From Flavobacteriales bacterium (lineage in GTDB: Bacteria > Bacteroidota > Bacteroidia > Flavobacteriales_F > PHOS-HE28): 64,000 nucleotides of DNA. Of this stretch, positions 7,703-16,655 are shown piece by piece; within the stretch, counting starts at the first letter, position 1; every line of letters starts with the position of its first letter. The DNA lies in the NCBI GenBank assembly GCA_020635695.1, contig JACJZH010000006.1:62001-126000 (forward strand), in the 5' to 3' direction. A model generated the notes under the pieces. That model worked only from the letters and a program-made list of their open reading frames with translations. It was not told the DNA's origin and ran no database searches. The translations under genes and the position numbers were made by a program.

Positions 7703-9418
7703 ATGTTCGACATCACGGAGCTGAGCGAGAAGAAGCTCTCCGAACTCAAGGAGATCGCCAAGAAGCTCAACCTGAAGAAGGCCGATACGCTCAAGAAACA
7801 GGACCTCATCTACAAGATCCTGGACGAGCAGGCCGCCGACCCCGCCAAGGCCAAGGCCGTGGTGGACGAGGTGAAGTCCGCCGTGCCGGAGGCTCCCAAG
7901 GAGAGCACCCCGCCTGCGGTGGAGGACAAAGCTCCTGAGGCCGCCCACGAGGTCGCTCCCGCCGAAGCGGCACCCGCCAAGGCAGCCGCCGCACAGGACC
8001 AGGGAGACGCGAAGGAGGTTCAGGCTGAAAAGGACGAGAAGAAGTCCGACCGCGGGGACGACGACCGGGACCGCCGACGCGAGCGCCGGGACAAGCGCGA
8101 ACGGAACGACCGCAAGGAAGGCGGTGAGCAACGGGACCGCAACACGGACGGAAATGAAGGCGGGAACGACCGCCGCGAGCGGGGCGATGACCGTCGCGAG
8201 CGGGGCGACGACCGCCGGGACCGCAAGGACCGGGACGACCGCCGGGACCGCGACGACCGCCGGGAGCAGCGCGAGCAGCGGCCCAAGCGCGAGCAGTACA
8301 CCTTCGACGCCTTCGTGGAGACCGAGGGCGTGCTGGAGATCATGCCCGACGGCTACGGCTTCCTGCGCAGCAGCGACTACAACTACCTGGCCTCACCGGA
8401 CGATGTCTACGTGAGCCAGCAGCAGATCAAGCAGTACGGCCTGAAGCTGGGTGACACGGTGCACGGCTACGTGCGCCCGCCCCGCGAGGGAGACAAGTTC
8501 TTCCCCCTGGTGAAGGTGGAGAAGATCAACGGCCGCGATCCGGACTGGGTGCGCGACCGCGTGCCCTTCAAGTTCCTCACGCCGCTCTTCCCCGACGAGA
8601 AGTTCGACCTCACCGGCAAGGAGAGCAACCTGTCCATGCGCATCATGGACCTCTTCGCCCCCATCGGCAAGGGGCAGCGCGGCCTGATCGTGGCCCAGCC
8701 CAAGACCGGCAAGACCATCCTGCTGAAGGACGTGGCCAACGCCATCGCGGCGAACCACCCCGAGGCCTACCTGATCGTGCTGCTGATCGACGAGCGCCCC
8801 GAGGAGGTGACCGACATGGCCCGCAGCGTGAACGCCGAGGTGGTGGCCAGCACCTTCGATGAACCCGCCGACCGCCATGTGAAGGTGGCCACGCTCGTCC
8901 TGGAGAAGGCCAAGGCCATGGTGGAATGCGGCCACGACGTGGTGATCCTGCTCGACTCCATCACCCGCCTGGCCCGTGCGCACAACACCGTGCAGCCGGC
9001 CAGCGGCAAGATCCTTTCCGGTGGTGTGGACGCCAACGCCCTGCAGAAGCCCAAGCGCTTCTTCGGTGCGGCGCGGAAGATCGAGAACGGCGGCAGCCTC
9101 ACCATCCTGGCCACGGCCCTCATCGACACCGGCTCCAAGATGGACGAGGTGATCTTCGAGGAGTTCAAGGGTACGGGCAACATGGAGCTGCAGCTGGACC
9201 GCCGCATCAGCAACCGCCGCATCTTCCCCGCCATCGACATCCTGGCCAGCGGCACCCGCCGCGACGACCTGCTGCACCACAAGGACGTGCTGCAGCGCAC
9301 CTGGATCCTGCGCAAGCACCTGGCGGACATGAACCCCGTGGAGGCCATGGAGTTCGTGAAGAAGCACATGGAGGGCACCAAGAGCAACGAGGAGTTCCTC
9401 GTGTCCATGAACGGGTAA
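7703..9418 (+). CDS. rho: Transcription termination factor Rho with charged disordered insert
   Basis: The product is 571 residues against about 420 for E. coli Rho. The start MFDITELSEKKLSELKEIA opens the N-terminal SAP-like domain. Residues ~45-200 are an inserted low-complexity region, first Ala/Pro/Glu-rich, then a run of Arg/Asp/Glu (ERGDDRRERGDD, RDRDDRREQREQR). The RNA-binding cold-shock-like domain follows (EGVLEIMPDGYGFLRSSDYNY), then the hexameric ATPase with Walker A AQPKTGKT, Walker B HDVVILLDSITR, and the Q-loop/R-loop region through LSGGVDANALQKPKRFFGAARK. Such inserts are usual in Bacteroidota Rho. The intergenic space upstream is 229 bp. Confidence 0.96.
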   Translation: MFDITELSEKKLSELKEIAKKLNLKKADTLKKQDLIYKILDEQAADPAKAKAVVDEVKSAVPEAPKESTPPAVEDKAPEAAHEVAPAEAAPAKAAAAQDQGDAKEVQAEKDEKKSDRGDDDRDRRRERRDKRERNDRKEGGEQRDRNTDGNEGGNDRRERGDDRRERGDDRRDRKDRDDRRDRDDRREQREQRPKREQYTFDAFVETEGVLEIMPDGYGFLRSSDYNYLASPDDVYVSQQQIKQYGLKLGDTVHGYVRPPREGDKFFPLVKVEKINGRDPDWVRDRVPFKFLTPLFPDEKFDLTGKESNLSMRIMDLFAPIGKGQRGLIVAQPKTGKTILLKDVANAIAANHPEAYLIVLLIDERPEEVTDMARSVNAEVVASTFDEPADRHVKVATLVLEKAKAMVECGHDVVILLDSITRLARAHNTVQPASGKILSGGVDANALQKPKRFFGAARKIENGGSLTILATALIDTGSKMDEVIFEEFKGTGNMELQLDRRISNRRIFPAIDILASGTRRDDLLHHKDVLQRTWILRKHLADMNPVEAMEFVKKHMEGTKSNEEFLVSMNG

Positions 9419-9433
9419 GGTCCCCGGACCGCC

Positions 9434-9907
9434 GTGCGCACCGCCTTCCTCATCGCCCTGGCCGCGATGGCCCTGCGTGCCGGCCTGCACCTGGCGGGCC
9501 GCCCCCTGGAGGGCACCACCTTCATGCTCGTGCACCTGCTGGCCCTGGTGCTGGTGGCCTACTTCGCCACCGCAGGTGTGCTCCGGGACGACCGCTCCGC
9601 CGGCTTCCCATCCCTCATGCGCGGAGCGTTCCGGTCAGCGGCGGTCTATGCCCTGCTGTTCAGCGTGTTCATCTGGGCCTTCTACCGGGGCCTGGACCCC
9701 GGCTATTTCCCCGACCGCATCGACCGGATGGTGGAGATGGCGGTGGCCGAAGGGCAGCCCGAGGAGGTGGTCCGTCAGCGCTTGGAGGCCTTCTTCACGC
9801 CGTTCAACTACGCCTCCATGACCTTCTTCGCCCTGCTGGCGGCCGGCGCGGTGAACGCCCTGCTCGTCTCCGTGCTGCAGCACCGCTTCCTGCGTCGGCT
9901 GCGTTGA
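9434..9907 (+). CDS. DUF4199-like integral membrane protein
   Basis: The product is 157 residues, starting with GTG 16 bases after the rho stop, so it is probably co-transcribed with rho. It has four predicted helices: two near the N-terminus, one at AAVYALLFSVFIWAFY, and one at FFALLAAGAVNALLVSVL. Between helices three and four is a soluble loop with an LDPGYFPDRIDRM segment and a charged helix. That layout resembles the DUF4199 family of Bacteroidota membrane proteins, whose function is unknown. The family assignment is from remembered layout, not from a search. Confidence 0.65.
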   Translation: MRTAFLIALAAMALRAGLHLAGRPLEGTTFMLVHLLALVLVAYFATAGVLRDDRSAGFPSLMRGAFRSAAVYALLFSVFIWAFYRGLDPGYFPDRIDRMVEMAVAEGQPEEVVRQRLEAFFTPFNYASMTFFALLAAGAVNALLVSVLQHRFLRRLR

Positions 9908-9913
9908 CAGGGC

Positions 9914-11287
9914 TCAGGCGATGAAGGCCTCGGCCAGGGCCTCCAGGTCCAGTCCGCCGAAGTTGCCGCTGCTCATCATCAGCAGCACGGCACCGTTCCC
10001 GGTCGCCCGTGATACGCCCTGCCGCACCGAGCCCATGACGGCCACCGGATCGGTGAGCACCTCCACATCCTCCCGCCCGAAGGCCCGTTGGATGCGTTCC
10101 GGGGGGATCGGCGGCAGCCGCTTGAGCTGCACCGCGTGCGGGTCGTAGAAGACGATGGCCCGGTCCGCGGCGTCCATCGTGCCGCGATACTCGTCCAGGA
10201 AGCCTTCGCTGAGGCTGCTGTAGGTGTGCAGCTCCATGCAGGCCGTGAGCGTGCGGTCGGGGAACTGCTCCCGTACGGCGTCCAGCGTGGCCTTCAGCTT
10301 GCTGGGGCTGTGGGCGAAGTCCTTGAACATGGCCCGGCCGGGTGCGTCCACGAGGCGCTCCAAGCGTCGGGCAGCCCCCTGGAAGTCCGCGATGGCCGCA
10401 TGAAAACGGGTGTCTGGCACACCCAGCGCCCGGCACACGGCCCGGGCACCGGCCAGGTTCTGCAGGTTGTGGCGCCCGAATACCTGCAGAGGCATAGGCC
10501 CTTCCTCGGTCATCAGTTCGGTGACGCCGTTCACGATGCGGTGTTCCGGCGTGTCGTAGCCCTCGGTCGTGATGCCCGGCGCCCCCTCCTCCACCAGGGC
10601 CTTCACCACGGGGTCGGCCGCGCAGTAGACCAGCCGACCACCGGGCTGGATGGCCGCGATGAAGCGGCGGAACTGGTCCACGTAGTCGTCGAAGGTCCGG
10701 AACACGTTCACGTGGTCCCACGCGATGCCGCTGATCAACGCGATGTGCGGCCGGTACAGGTGGAACTTGGGCACCGGCTCCAGCGCGGAGGCCAGGTATT
10801 CATCCCCCTCGATCACCGCCACCCGGCTGCTGTCGCTGAACCGGACCATGCAGTCGAAGCCCTCCAACTGCGCACCCACCAGGTAGTCCAGGTCCATGCC
10901 TTCCTGACGCAACACGTGCATCACCATGCTGGTGATGGTGGTCTTGCCGTGGCTTCCCCCGATCACCACGCGGGTCTTCTCCCGGGTGCGTTCGTGGAAG
11001 TAGGACGGGTAGCTGTAGATGGGCAGACCAAGCTCCTGCGCCCGAAGCAGCTCGGGATTGTCGGCCCTGGCATGCATGCCCAGGATCACCGCCTCCAGGC
11101 CCTCGTGGATGCTGCCGGGATCCCAGCCCATGCGGGCAGGCAGCAGCCCCAGGTTCTCCAGGCGGCTGCGGCTGGGTTCGAAGATCTCGTCGTCGCTGCC
11201 CGTCACTTCGAATCCCTGGCGATGGAGGGCGATGGCCATGTTGTGCATGGCACTGCCTCCGATGGCGATGAAGTGGACCCTGCGCAT
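9914..11287 (-). CDS. mpl: UDP-N-acetylmuramate:tripeptide ligase Mpl
   Basis: The product is 457 residues, the usual Mpl length. Mpl attaches recycled L-Ala-gamma-D-Glu-meso-DAP to UDP-MurNAc in peptidoglycan recycling. It opens with the MurC-like Rossmann motif FIAIGGSAMHNMA. The ATP loop GGSHGKTTITSM is near residue 110, EGDEY near 170, HNLQNLAGA near 275, and the C-terminal domain carries DFAHSPSKLKATL. The start MRRVHF at 11287 is preferred over one 21 bases upstream because CACCTTCG, close to the local -7 box, lies just before it at 11294-11301. Its 3' end is 6 bp from the stop of the convergent DUF4199-like gene. Confidence 0.93.
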   Translation of the reverse strand: MRRVHFIAIGGSAMHNMAIALHRQGFEVTGSDDEIFEPSRSRLENLGLLPARMGWDPGSIHEGLEAVILGMHARADNPELLRAQELGLPIYSYPSYFHERTREKTRVVIGGSHGKTTITSMVMHVLRQEGMDLDYLVGAQLEGFDCMVRFSDSSRVAVIEGDEYLASALEPVPKFHLYRPHIALISGIAWDHVNVFRTFDDYVDQFRRFIAAIQPGGRLVYCAADPVVKALVEEGAPGITTEGYDTPEHRIVNGVTELMTEEGPMPLQVFGRHNLQNLAGARAVCRALGVPDTRFHAAIADFQGAARRLERLVDAPGRAMFKDFAHSPSKLKATLDAVREQFPDRTLTACMELHTYSSLSEGFLDEYRGTMDAADRAIVFYDPHAVQLKRLPPIPPERIQRAFGREDVEVLTDPVAVMGSVRQGVSRATGNGAVLLMMSSGNFGGLDLEALAEAFIA

Positions 11288-11468
11288 CGCTGGCGAAGGT
11301 GCGTGCAAGGGGCCCTAGGATGCACGATCCACCACGGCGCTTCACGCACGATCGGATGTCGATAGCCCCTGCAATGGCCGCCGTTCCTCAGGAAATGCGT
11401 ATGTTCTACGCGAGACGCGTCAGCGGTCGGGCGGGGAAGCTGGACCCCTGCGCGGACCATTCCAACGG

Positions 11469-13502
11469 ATGCAGCGACGCATACTGATCAAATACGGAGG
11501 GAACGCGATGACCGATCCGGACCTGCAGCGGCAGGTGGTCGGCACCATCGCGGAAATGGCACAGAGCGGCAACGAGGTGGTGGTGGTCCACGGCGGAGGC
11601 CCGTTCATCCAGGAGGAACTGGACCGGGCGGGGATCCCGTCGGAATTCGTGGAGGGCTTGCGACGCACCCCTCCGGAGGCCATGCCCCATGTGAGCACCG
11701 CGCTCATGCGCGTGAACGGCTCCCTTGCCGGGCTCTTCGGGACGTTCGGCTCCAGGGCGGTCGGTCTCACCGGCCGTGATGCACGCACCATCACCGCGCA
11801 CACCCACCGGCCGGTGACCACCACCCCGGACGGCGATGAACAGGAGGTGGACCTGGGCCTTGTGGGCGACGTTGGCGAGGTGGACACCACCCTGCTGGAA
11901 ACGTTGCTCGGGCAGGGCCACATCCCCGTGGTCGCCTGCATCGCCACCGATGCGCAGGGCCGGGACCACAACATCAATGCGGACAGCATGGCCGGTCACC
12001 TGGCCGGGGCACTTCAGGTGGACCTGTTCCTGGTGCTCACCGACGTGGACGGACTGCGGCGCGACCCGAAGGACCCTTCCACCCTGATCGACCACCTGGA
12101 CCAGGAGCAGGCCCGGGCCTTGTTCGGTTCCTCCATCCAGGGTGGCATGATCCCCAAGGTGGAGGCCTGCCTGACCGCGATCGAGCACGGTGCCGGAGAA
12201 GCCGCGATCATCAACGGCACGCGACCCGACGCGATCCGCTCGCGAACACTAGGTGGTCGTTCCGAAGGCACCACCTTCTCGCTGACCTCGCGGAACAACG
12301 TCCCGATGGGTCCGAGCTCATCGGAGCTGATCGAGCGGGACGTGAAGAGCTATGTGCCCACGTTCGCCAGGCTTCCGGTGGCCTTTGACCGTGGGCGAGG
12401 CGCCTGGCTGTGGGATGCGGACGGCCGGCGGTACCTCGATGCCTTGTCGGGCATCGCCGTCACCAACCTGGGTCATGCGCACCCCGGCGTCACCCAGCGC
12501 ATACGCGAACAGGCCGGCAGGCTGCTGCACATCTCCAACTTCTTCGTGTCACGCCCACAGGTGGAACTGTCGGAACGGCTCACCCGGGCCGCCGGCATGG
12601 ACCGCGTGTTCTTCACCAACAGCGGCACCGAATCCTTCGAGGGGGGCGTGAAACTGGCCCGCAAACGCGCAGCGGCCCTGGGCCGGGGTCCGGTCATTGT
12701 CACCATGGAACGCTGCTTCCATGGGCGCACGATGGCCGCCATGGCCGCCGGCGGAAAGCAGCAGCCCTGGGCCGGCCCCATGCCGGGGGGCTTCGTGCAG
12801 GTCCCGTTCAATGACCTGGAAGCCGTGGAGCGCATGCTCACGGACGAGGTGGCTGCCATCGTGCTGGAACCCGTGCAGGGTGAAGGCGGTGTGCATGTGA
12901 GCGACCCCGCACACCTGCGGGCCCTGCGCGAGCTCTGCGACCGCACCGGCTGCCTGCTCGTGTTCGACGAGATCCAGACCGGCATGGGACGCACCGGCAG
13001 GCTCTTCGCGAAGGACCACTTCGAGGTGCGACCGGACATCCTGTTGCTGGCGAAGGCGCTGGGCAACGGCATGCCGGTGGGCGCCTTCCTCGCCACGGAA
13101 GCGGTGGCCGGCGCCATCGCACCCGGGGACCATGGCACGACCTTCGGTGGAAACCCGCTGGCCTGCGCGGCCGGCCTCGCCGTCCTGGACCAATTGGAGG
13201 AGCCTGGCTTCATGGACGAGGTACGCCGGCGCTCCGACCTGTTCGAGGAAGGACTGGAGTCCCTGCGACAGGAACACGAGATGGTCCACGAAGTGCGCGG
13301 ACTGGGCCTGATGCGTGGTGTCGAGCTCACCAGCGAGGCCAAACCCGTGGTGAAGCAGCTGCTCAGCGATGGGGTGGTCGCCAACGCCACGGCCGGCAAC
13401 GTGCTCCGCCTGCTGCCACCCCTGATCATCGATGACACCGGGATCGACCACCTGATCACCGCCATCGGACAGGCGCTCACCAAGTTGAAGGACAAGTCAT
13501 GA
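11469..13502 (+). CDS. argBD: Fused acetylglutamate kinase / acetylornithine aminotransferase (ArgB-ArgD)
   Basis: This is one uninterrupted 677-residue frame. Residues 1-272 are N-acetylglutamate kinase: LIKYGGNAM at 6-14, VVVVHGGGP, RxVGLTGRDA, NINADSMAG and the closing SEGTTFSL. A linker of about ten residues follows. Residues ~284-677 are a class III aminotransferase: TNSGTESFEGGVKLARK, CFHGRTMAAM, VFDEIQTGMGRTG, and the PLP lysine in LLLAKALGNGMPVGAF at residue 529. Steps 2 and 4 of ornithine synthesis are thus on one chain, with step 3 (argC) next. The kinase starts directly at its first strand and lacks the N-terminal helix found in arginine-sensitive kinases. An internal ATG at 12306 could allow separate ArgD translation. 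The stop overlaps argC as ATGA. Confidence 0.93.
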   Translation: MQRRILIKYGGNAMTDPDLQRQVVGTIAEMAQSGNEVVVVHGGGPFIQEELDRAGIPSEFVEGLRRTPPEAMPHVSTALMRVNGSLAGLFGTFGSRAVGLTGRDARTITAHTHRPVTTTPDGDEQEVDLGLVGDVGEVDTTLLETLLGQGHIPVVACIATDAQGRDHNINADSMAGHLAGALQVDLFLVLTDVDGLRRDPKDPSTLIDHLDQEQARALFGSSIQGGMIPKVEACLTAIEHGAGEAAIINGTRPDAIRSRTLGGRSEGTTFSLTSRNNVPMGPSSSELIERDVKSYVPTFARLPVAFDRGRGAWLWDADGRRYLDALSGIAVTNLGHAHPGVTQRIREQAGRLLHISNFFVSRPQVELSERLTRAAGMDRVFFTNSGTESFEGGVKLARKRAAALGRGPVIVTMERCFHGRTMAAMAAGGKQQPWAGPMPGGFVQVPFNDLEAVERMLTDEVAAIVLEPVQGEGGVHVSDPAHLRALRELCDRTGCLLVFDEIQTGMGRTGRLFAKDHFEVRPDILLLAKALGNGMPVGAFLATEAVAGAIAPGDHGTTFGGNPLACAAGLAVLDQLEEPGFMDEVRRRSDLFEEGLESLRQEHEMVHEVRGLGLMRGVELTSEAKPVVKQLLSDGVVANATAGNVLRLLPPLIIDDTGIDHLITAIGQALTKLKDKS

Positions 13503-14530
13503 TCAAAGCGGCCATCATCGGCGCCACGGGCTTCACCGGGTCCGAGCTCGTACGCATCCTGCTGGGCCATCCGGACGTGGAACTCATCGGCATCAGTTCC
13601 GAGAGCCGCGCTGGAGAACCTTTCCCGGCGGTGCATCCGCAGTTCGAAGGCTTCTGCGACCTCACCCTGGTGAAGGCCGAGGAGATCGCTGCCCTGGGTC
13701 CCGACATCTGCTTCCTGGCCCTGCCCCACCGGGTGTCCATGAGCTACGTGAAGGACTGGCAGGACGCCCCGTTCCGCATCGTGGACCTGTCCGGCGACTT
13801 CCGGCTCGGGTCGGCTTCCACCTACGAGGCGTGGTACGGAACGAAGCACGTGCTGCCGGACCTCGTGGGCGAAGTGCCCTATGGCCTCCCCGAACTGGAG
13901 CGCGACAGGCTCCCGGACGCCCGCATCGTGGCCAATCCGGGCTGCTACCCCACCGCCACCTCCCTGGCACTGGCTCCCCTGCTGGCGGAGGGGTTGGTGA
14001 AGCCGGACGACCTGGTGGTGGACGCGAAGAGCGGCACCACGGGCGCGGGTGTGAAGCCCTCGGAAGGCACCCACTTCACCCGGATCAACGACAACTTCCG
14101 CGCTTACGGCCTGCTCCGTCACCGGCATACGGTGGAGATCGAGGAATGCCTCGGGCGCGTGGCCGGGACCACGGTGCAGGTGCAGTTCACGCCCCACCTG
14201 CTGCCCGTGGACCGTGGCATCCTCGTCACCGCCTACGCAAGGCCCGTGCACGAAACGAACGGTGATGCCCTGCAGCGGCTGTACCGGGAATTCTATGCCG
14301 ATGCCCCGTTCGTCCGGCTGCGCGAGGCACCGCCCGAGCTGAAGGACGTGAGAGGGACCAACCTCTGTGACATCCACGTGGCCCACGACCCACGCACCGG
14401 GCGCATCCTGGTGCTCTCCGCCATCGACAACCTGGTGAAAGGCGCCGCCGGCCAGGCGGTGCAGAACATGGACCTGATGTTCGGGCTTCCGGAGACCGCC
14501 GGCCTGGACCTGCTTCCGTTGCGACCCTGA
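13499..14530 (+). CDS. argC: N-acetyl-gamma-glutamyl-phosphate reductase ArgC
   Basis: The product is 343 residues. It reduces N-acetylglutamyl phosphate to the semialdehyde with NADPH. The NADP Rossmann motif IIGATGFTGSELVR opens the protein. The catalytic cysteine lies in VANPGCYPTA near residue 149. The KSGTTGAG motif and the active-site HRHTVEIEE with its histidine follow, then FTPHLLPVDRGI. The length matches the type 1 ArgC family. It overlaps the fused argBD by 4 bases and is followed 12 bases later by argJ, a tight operon. Confidence 0.96.
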   Translation: MIKAAIIGATGFTGSELVRILLGHPDVELIGISSESRAGEPFPAVHPQFEGFCDLTLVKAEEIAALGPDICFLALPHRVSMSYVKDWQDAPFRIVDLSGDFRLGSASTYEAWYGTKHVLPDLVGEVPYGLPELERDRLPDARIVANPGCYPTATSLALAPLLAEGLVKPDDLVVDAKSGTTGAGVKPSEGTHFTRINDNFRAYGLLRHRHTVEIEECLGRVAGTTVQVQFTPHLLPVDRGILVTAYARPVHETNGDALQRLYREFYADAPFVRLREAPPELKDVRGTNLCDIHVAHDPRTGRILVLSAIDNLVKGAAGQAVQNMDLMFGLPETAGLDLLPLRP

Positions 14531-14541
14531 ACGACCCTGCG

Positions 14542-15753
14542 ATGAACAAGAACCTCACCTCGGTGCGCGGCATCCGTTGCTGGGGCGCCCATACGGGCGT
14601 CAAGAGCATGCGGCGCGACCTCGCGATCATCCATTCCGAAGTGCCGGCCGCCACGGCCGCGGTCTTCACCAGGAACCGGGTGGTGGCCGAACCCGTGAAG
14701 TTGAGCCGGAGGCACCTGCGCGACCACCGGGCCCAGGCGATCGTGTGCAACGCGGGCAATGCCAACGCGTGCACGGGGAAGGCCGGGGCCGAAGGAGCCC
14801 GCGCCATGGCCCGCGCCACGGCCGAGCAGCTCGGCATCGACGAGCGCGACGTGGTGGTGGCCAGCACCGGGTTGATCGGAGCACCCTTCCCCACGGAGGA
14901 CATCGTGGAAGGCATCCGGGAGAACGTGCCCAAGCTCTCGAAGAAGGCGGCCGCAGGCACCTTCACGGCCAACGCCATCCTCACCACCGACACCTTCGCC
15001 AAGGAGGGGTTCCTGGAGTTCGAGGCGGACGGCTACGAGATCAACCTCGCGGGCATCGCCAAGGGGTCCGGCATGATCCATCCGAACATGGCCACCATGC
15101 TGGCCTTCATCGTCTGCGACATCGCCATCGAACCCAGGCTGCTCCAACGCCTCACGCGGGAGTGCGTGGACGAGTCCTTCAACATGATCACCGTGGACGG
15201 CGACACCTCCACGAACGACATGGTGGTGGTGATGGCCAACGGCCTGGCGGAGAACCCCGTGATCACGGACCGCAAGGATCCCGGTTGCCAGAAGTTCCGC
15301 GACAAGCTGCTGGAGCTGATGGTGCACCTGGCCAAACTGATCGTGAGCGATGGCGAAGGCGCCACCAAGTTCATCGAGTACCGGGTGCGGGGGGCGCGTT
15401 CCAAAAAGGACGCCCGCACCATCGCGCGCACCATCTCCGATTCCACCCTGGTGAAGGCCGCCATGTTCGGACGCGATCCCAACTGGGGCCGGGTGCTCTG
15501 TGCGGCGGGAAATGCGGATGTGGACCTGGACCCCTCCAAGGTGGACCTGTTCATGGGCGACACCTCCCGACAGATGCACGTCCTGGACCGTGGCGCCCCG
15601 GTGGACCTGGACCGCAACGCGCTGAAGAAGCTGCTGCGCAACTCCCACATCCAGATCGACCTGGACCTGCACGAGGGCCGGGCGACGGCCGTGGCCTGGG
15701 GGGCGGACCTGAGCACGGACTACGTCCTGTTCAACTCGGTGTACACCACCTGA
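14542..15753 (+). CDS. argJ: Bifunctional glutamate N-acetyltransferase / ornithine acetyltransferase ArgJ
   Basis: The product is 403 residues. ArgJ moves the acetyl group from N-acetylornithine to glutamate, closing the acetyl cycle, and in bifunctional forms also acetylates glutamate from acetyl-CoA. The self-cleavage site is clear: KGSGMIHPNMATML, with cleavage before the nucleophile Thr185. Upstream motifs include FTRNRVVAEPV, NAGNANACTG and STGLIGAPFP; FGRDPNWGR near the C-terminus is also typical. With argBD and argC it completes glutamate to ornithine without argA or argE. Carbamoyltransferase and argG/H are not in this window. Confidence 0.95.
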   Translation: MNKNLTSVRGIRCWGAHTGVKSMRRDLAIIHSEVPAATAAVFTRNRVVAEPVKLSRRHLRDHRAQAIVCNAGNANACTGKAGAEGARAMARATAEQLGIDERDVVVASTGLIGAPFPTEDIVEGIRENVPKLSKKAAAGTFTANAILTTDTFAKEGFLEFEADGYEINLAGIAKGSGMIHPNMATMLAFIVCDIAIEPRLLQRLTRECVDESFNMITVDGDTSTNDMVVVMANGLAENPVITDRKDPGCQKFRDKLLELMVHLAKLIVSDGEGATKFIEYRVRGARSKKDARTIARTISDSTLVKAAMFGRDPNWGRVLCAAGNADVDLDPSKVDLFMGDTSRQMHVLDRGAPVDLDRNALKKLLRNSHIQIDLDLHEGRATAVAWGADLSTDYVLFNSVYTT

Positions 15754-15763
15754 CGCCCCCTCC

Positions 15764-15771
15764 TACCTTCG
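15764..15771 (+). promoter_or_regulatory. -7 box TACCTTCG of MBL hydrolase gene
   Basis: TANNTTCG variant, ending 4 bases before the ATG at 15776. It suggests the hydrolase gene has its own promoter and a nearly leaderless transcript although it follows argJ closely. Confidence 0.45.
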
Positions 15772-15775
15772 CTCC

Positions 15776-16648
15776 ATGCAACTGCATCCCATCCACGCGG
15801 GCCGTTTCAAGCTGGACGGTGGCGCCATGTTCGGCGTGGTGCCGAAGACCCTCTGGCAGAAGCGCCATGCCCCCGACGCGAACAACCTGTGCACCTGGGC
15901 CATGCGCTGCCTCCTGGTGGAGACCGGCGGCCACCTCGTGCTGATCGACAACGGCCTGGGCGACAAGCAGGACGACAAGTTCTTCTCGCACTACGAGCCG
16001 CATGGCGATGAAACGTTGGTCGGTTCGTTGAAAGCCGCCGGCTACACGCCGGACGACATCACCGACGTGTTCCTGACCCACCTGCACTTCGACCACTGCG
16101 GCGGCAGCATCCGGTGGAACAGCGCCCGGGACGGCTACGAACCGGTGTTCCGGAACGCCACCTACTGGAGCAACCGGGCCCATTGGGACTGGGCCGTGAA
16201 GCCCAACGCGCGCGAGAAGGCCAGCTTCCTGAAGGAGAACATCCTGCCCATCCAGGAGAGCGGCCAGCTGAAGTTCGTGGACCTGGAGCGCGGCTCCGAC
16301 AGCGAGAACGTGTGGGTGAAGGACCTCTTCCCCGGCTTCGACGTGTGGACGGTGAACGGCCACACCGATGCCATGATGATCCCGCACCTGCGCTACAAGG
16401 ACCGCACCCTGGTGTACATGGCCGACCTGCTGCCCAGCGTGCACCACGTCCCGCTTCCCTGGGTGATGGCCTACGACACCCGGCCGCTGCTCACCCTGAA
16501 GGAGAAGGCGGCGTTCCTGGACCGCGCTGCGGACGAGGAGCTGGTGCTCTTCTTCGAGCACGACCCGGACCACGAATGCGCCACGCTGCAACGCACGGAG
16601 AAGGGCGTGCGGCTGGACCGGACGTTGAAGCTGGGGGACCTGGGCTGA
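15776..16648 (+). CDS. MBL-fold metallo-hydrolase
   Basis: The product is 290 residues. The metallo-beta-lactamase metal motif HLHFDHCGG lies near residue 102, preceded by LLVETGGHLVLIDNGLG, which is the usual strand-loop before the active site. Further ligands are expected in VNGHTDAMM near 198 and HDPDHECATL near 264. The insert FRNATYWSNRAHWDW resembles the lactonase/SoxH-like branch. The substrate is unknown, and hydrolase is as far as the evidence goes. It is convergent with the Rieske gene, only 7 bp apart. It has no signal peptide. Confidence 0.88.
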   Translation: MQLHPIHAGRFKLDGGAMFGVVPKTLWQKRHAPDANNLCTWAMRCLLVETGGHLVLIDNGLGDKQDDKFFSHYEPHGDETLVGSLKAAGYTPDDITDVFLTHLHFDHCGGSIRWNSARDGYEPVFRNATYWSNRAHWDWAVKPNAREKASFLKENILPIQESGQLKFVDLERGSDSENVWVKDLFPGFDVWTVNGHTDAMMIPHLRYKDRTLVYMADLLPSVHHVPLPWVMAYDTRPLLTLKEKAAFLDRAADEELVLFFEHDPDHECATLQRTEKGVRLDRTLKLGDLG

Positions 16649-16655
16649 GTTGGGA

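Noticed and set aside
12473..14386. Leftward open frame of 637 codons antisense to argBD and argC
   Set aside because: It is a GC-rich shadow of two well-supported genes. The translation is low in typical domain motifs and crosses the boundary of both genes.
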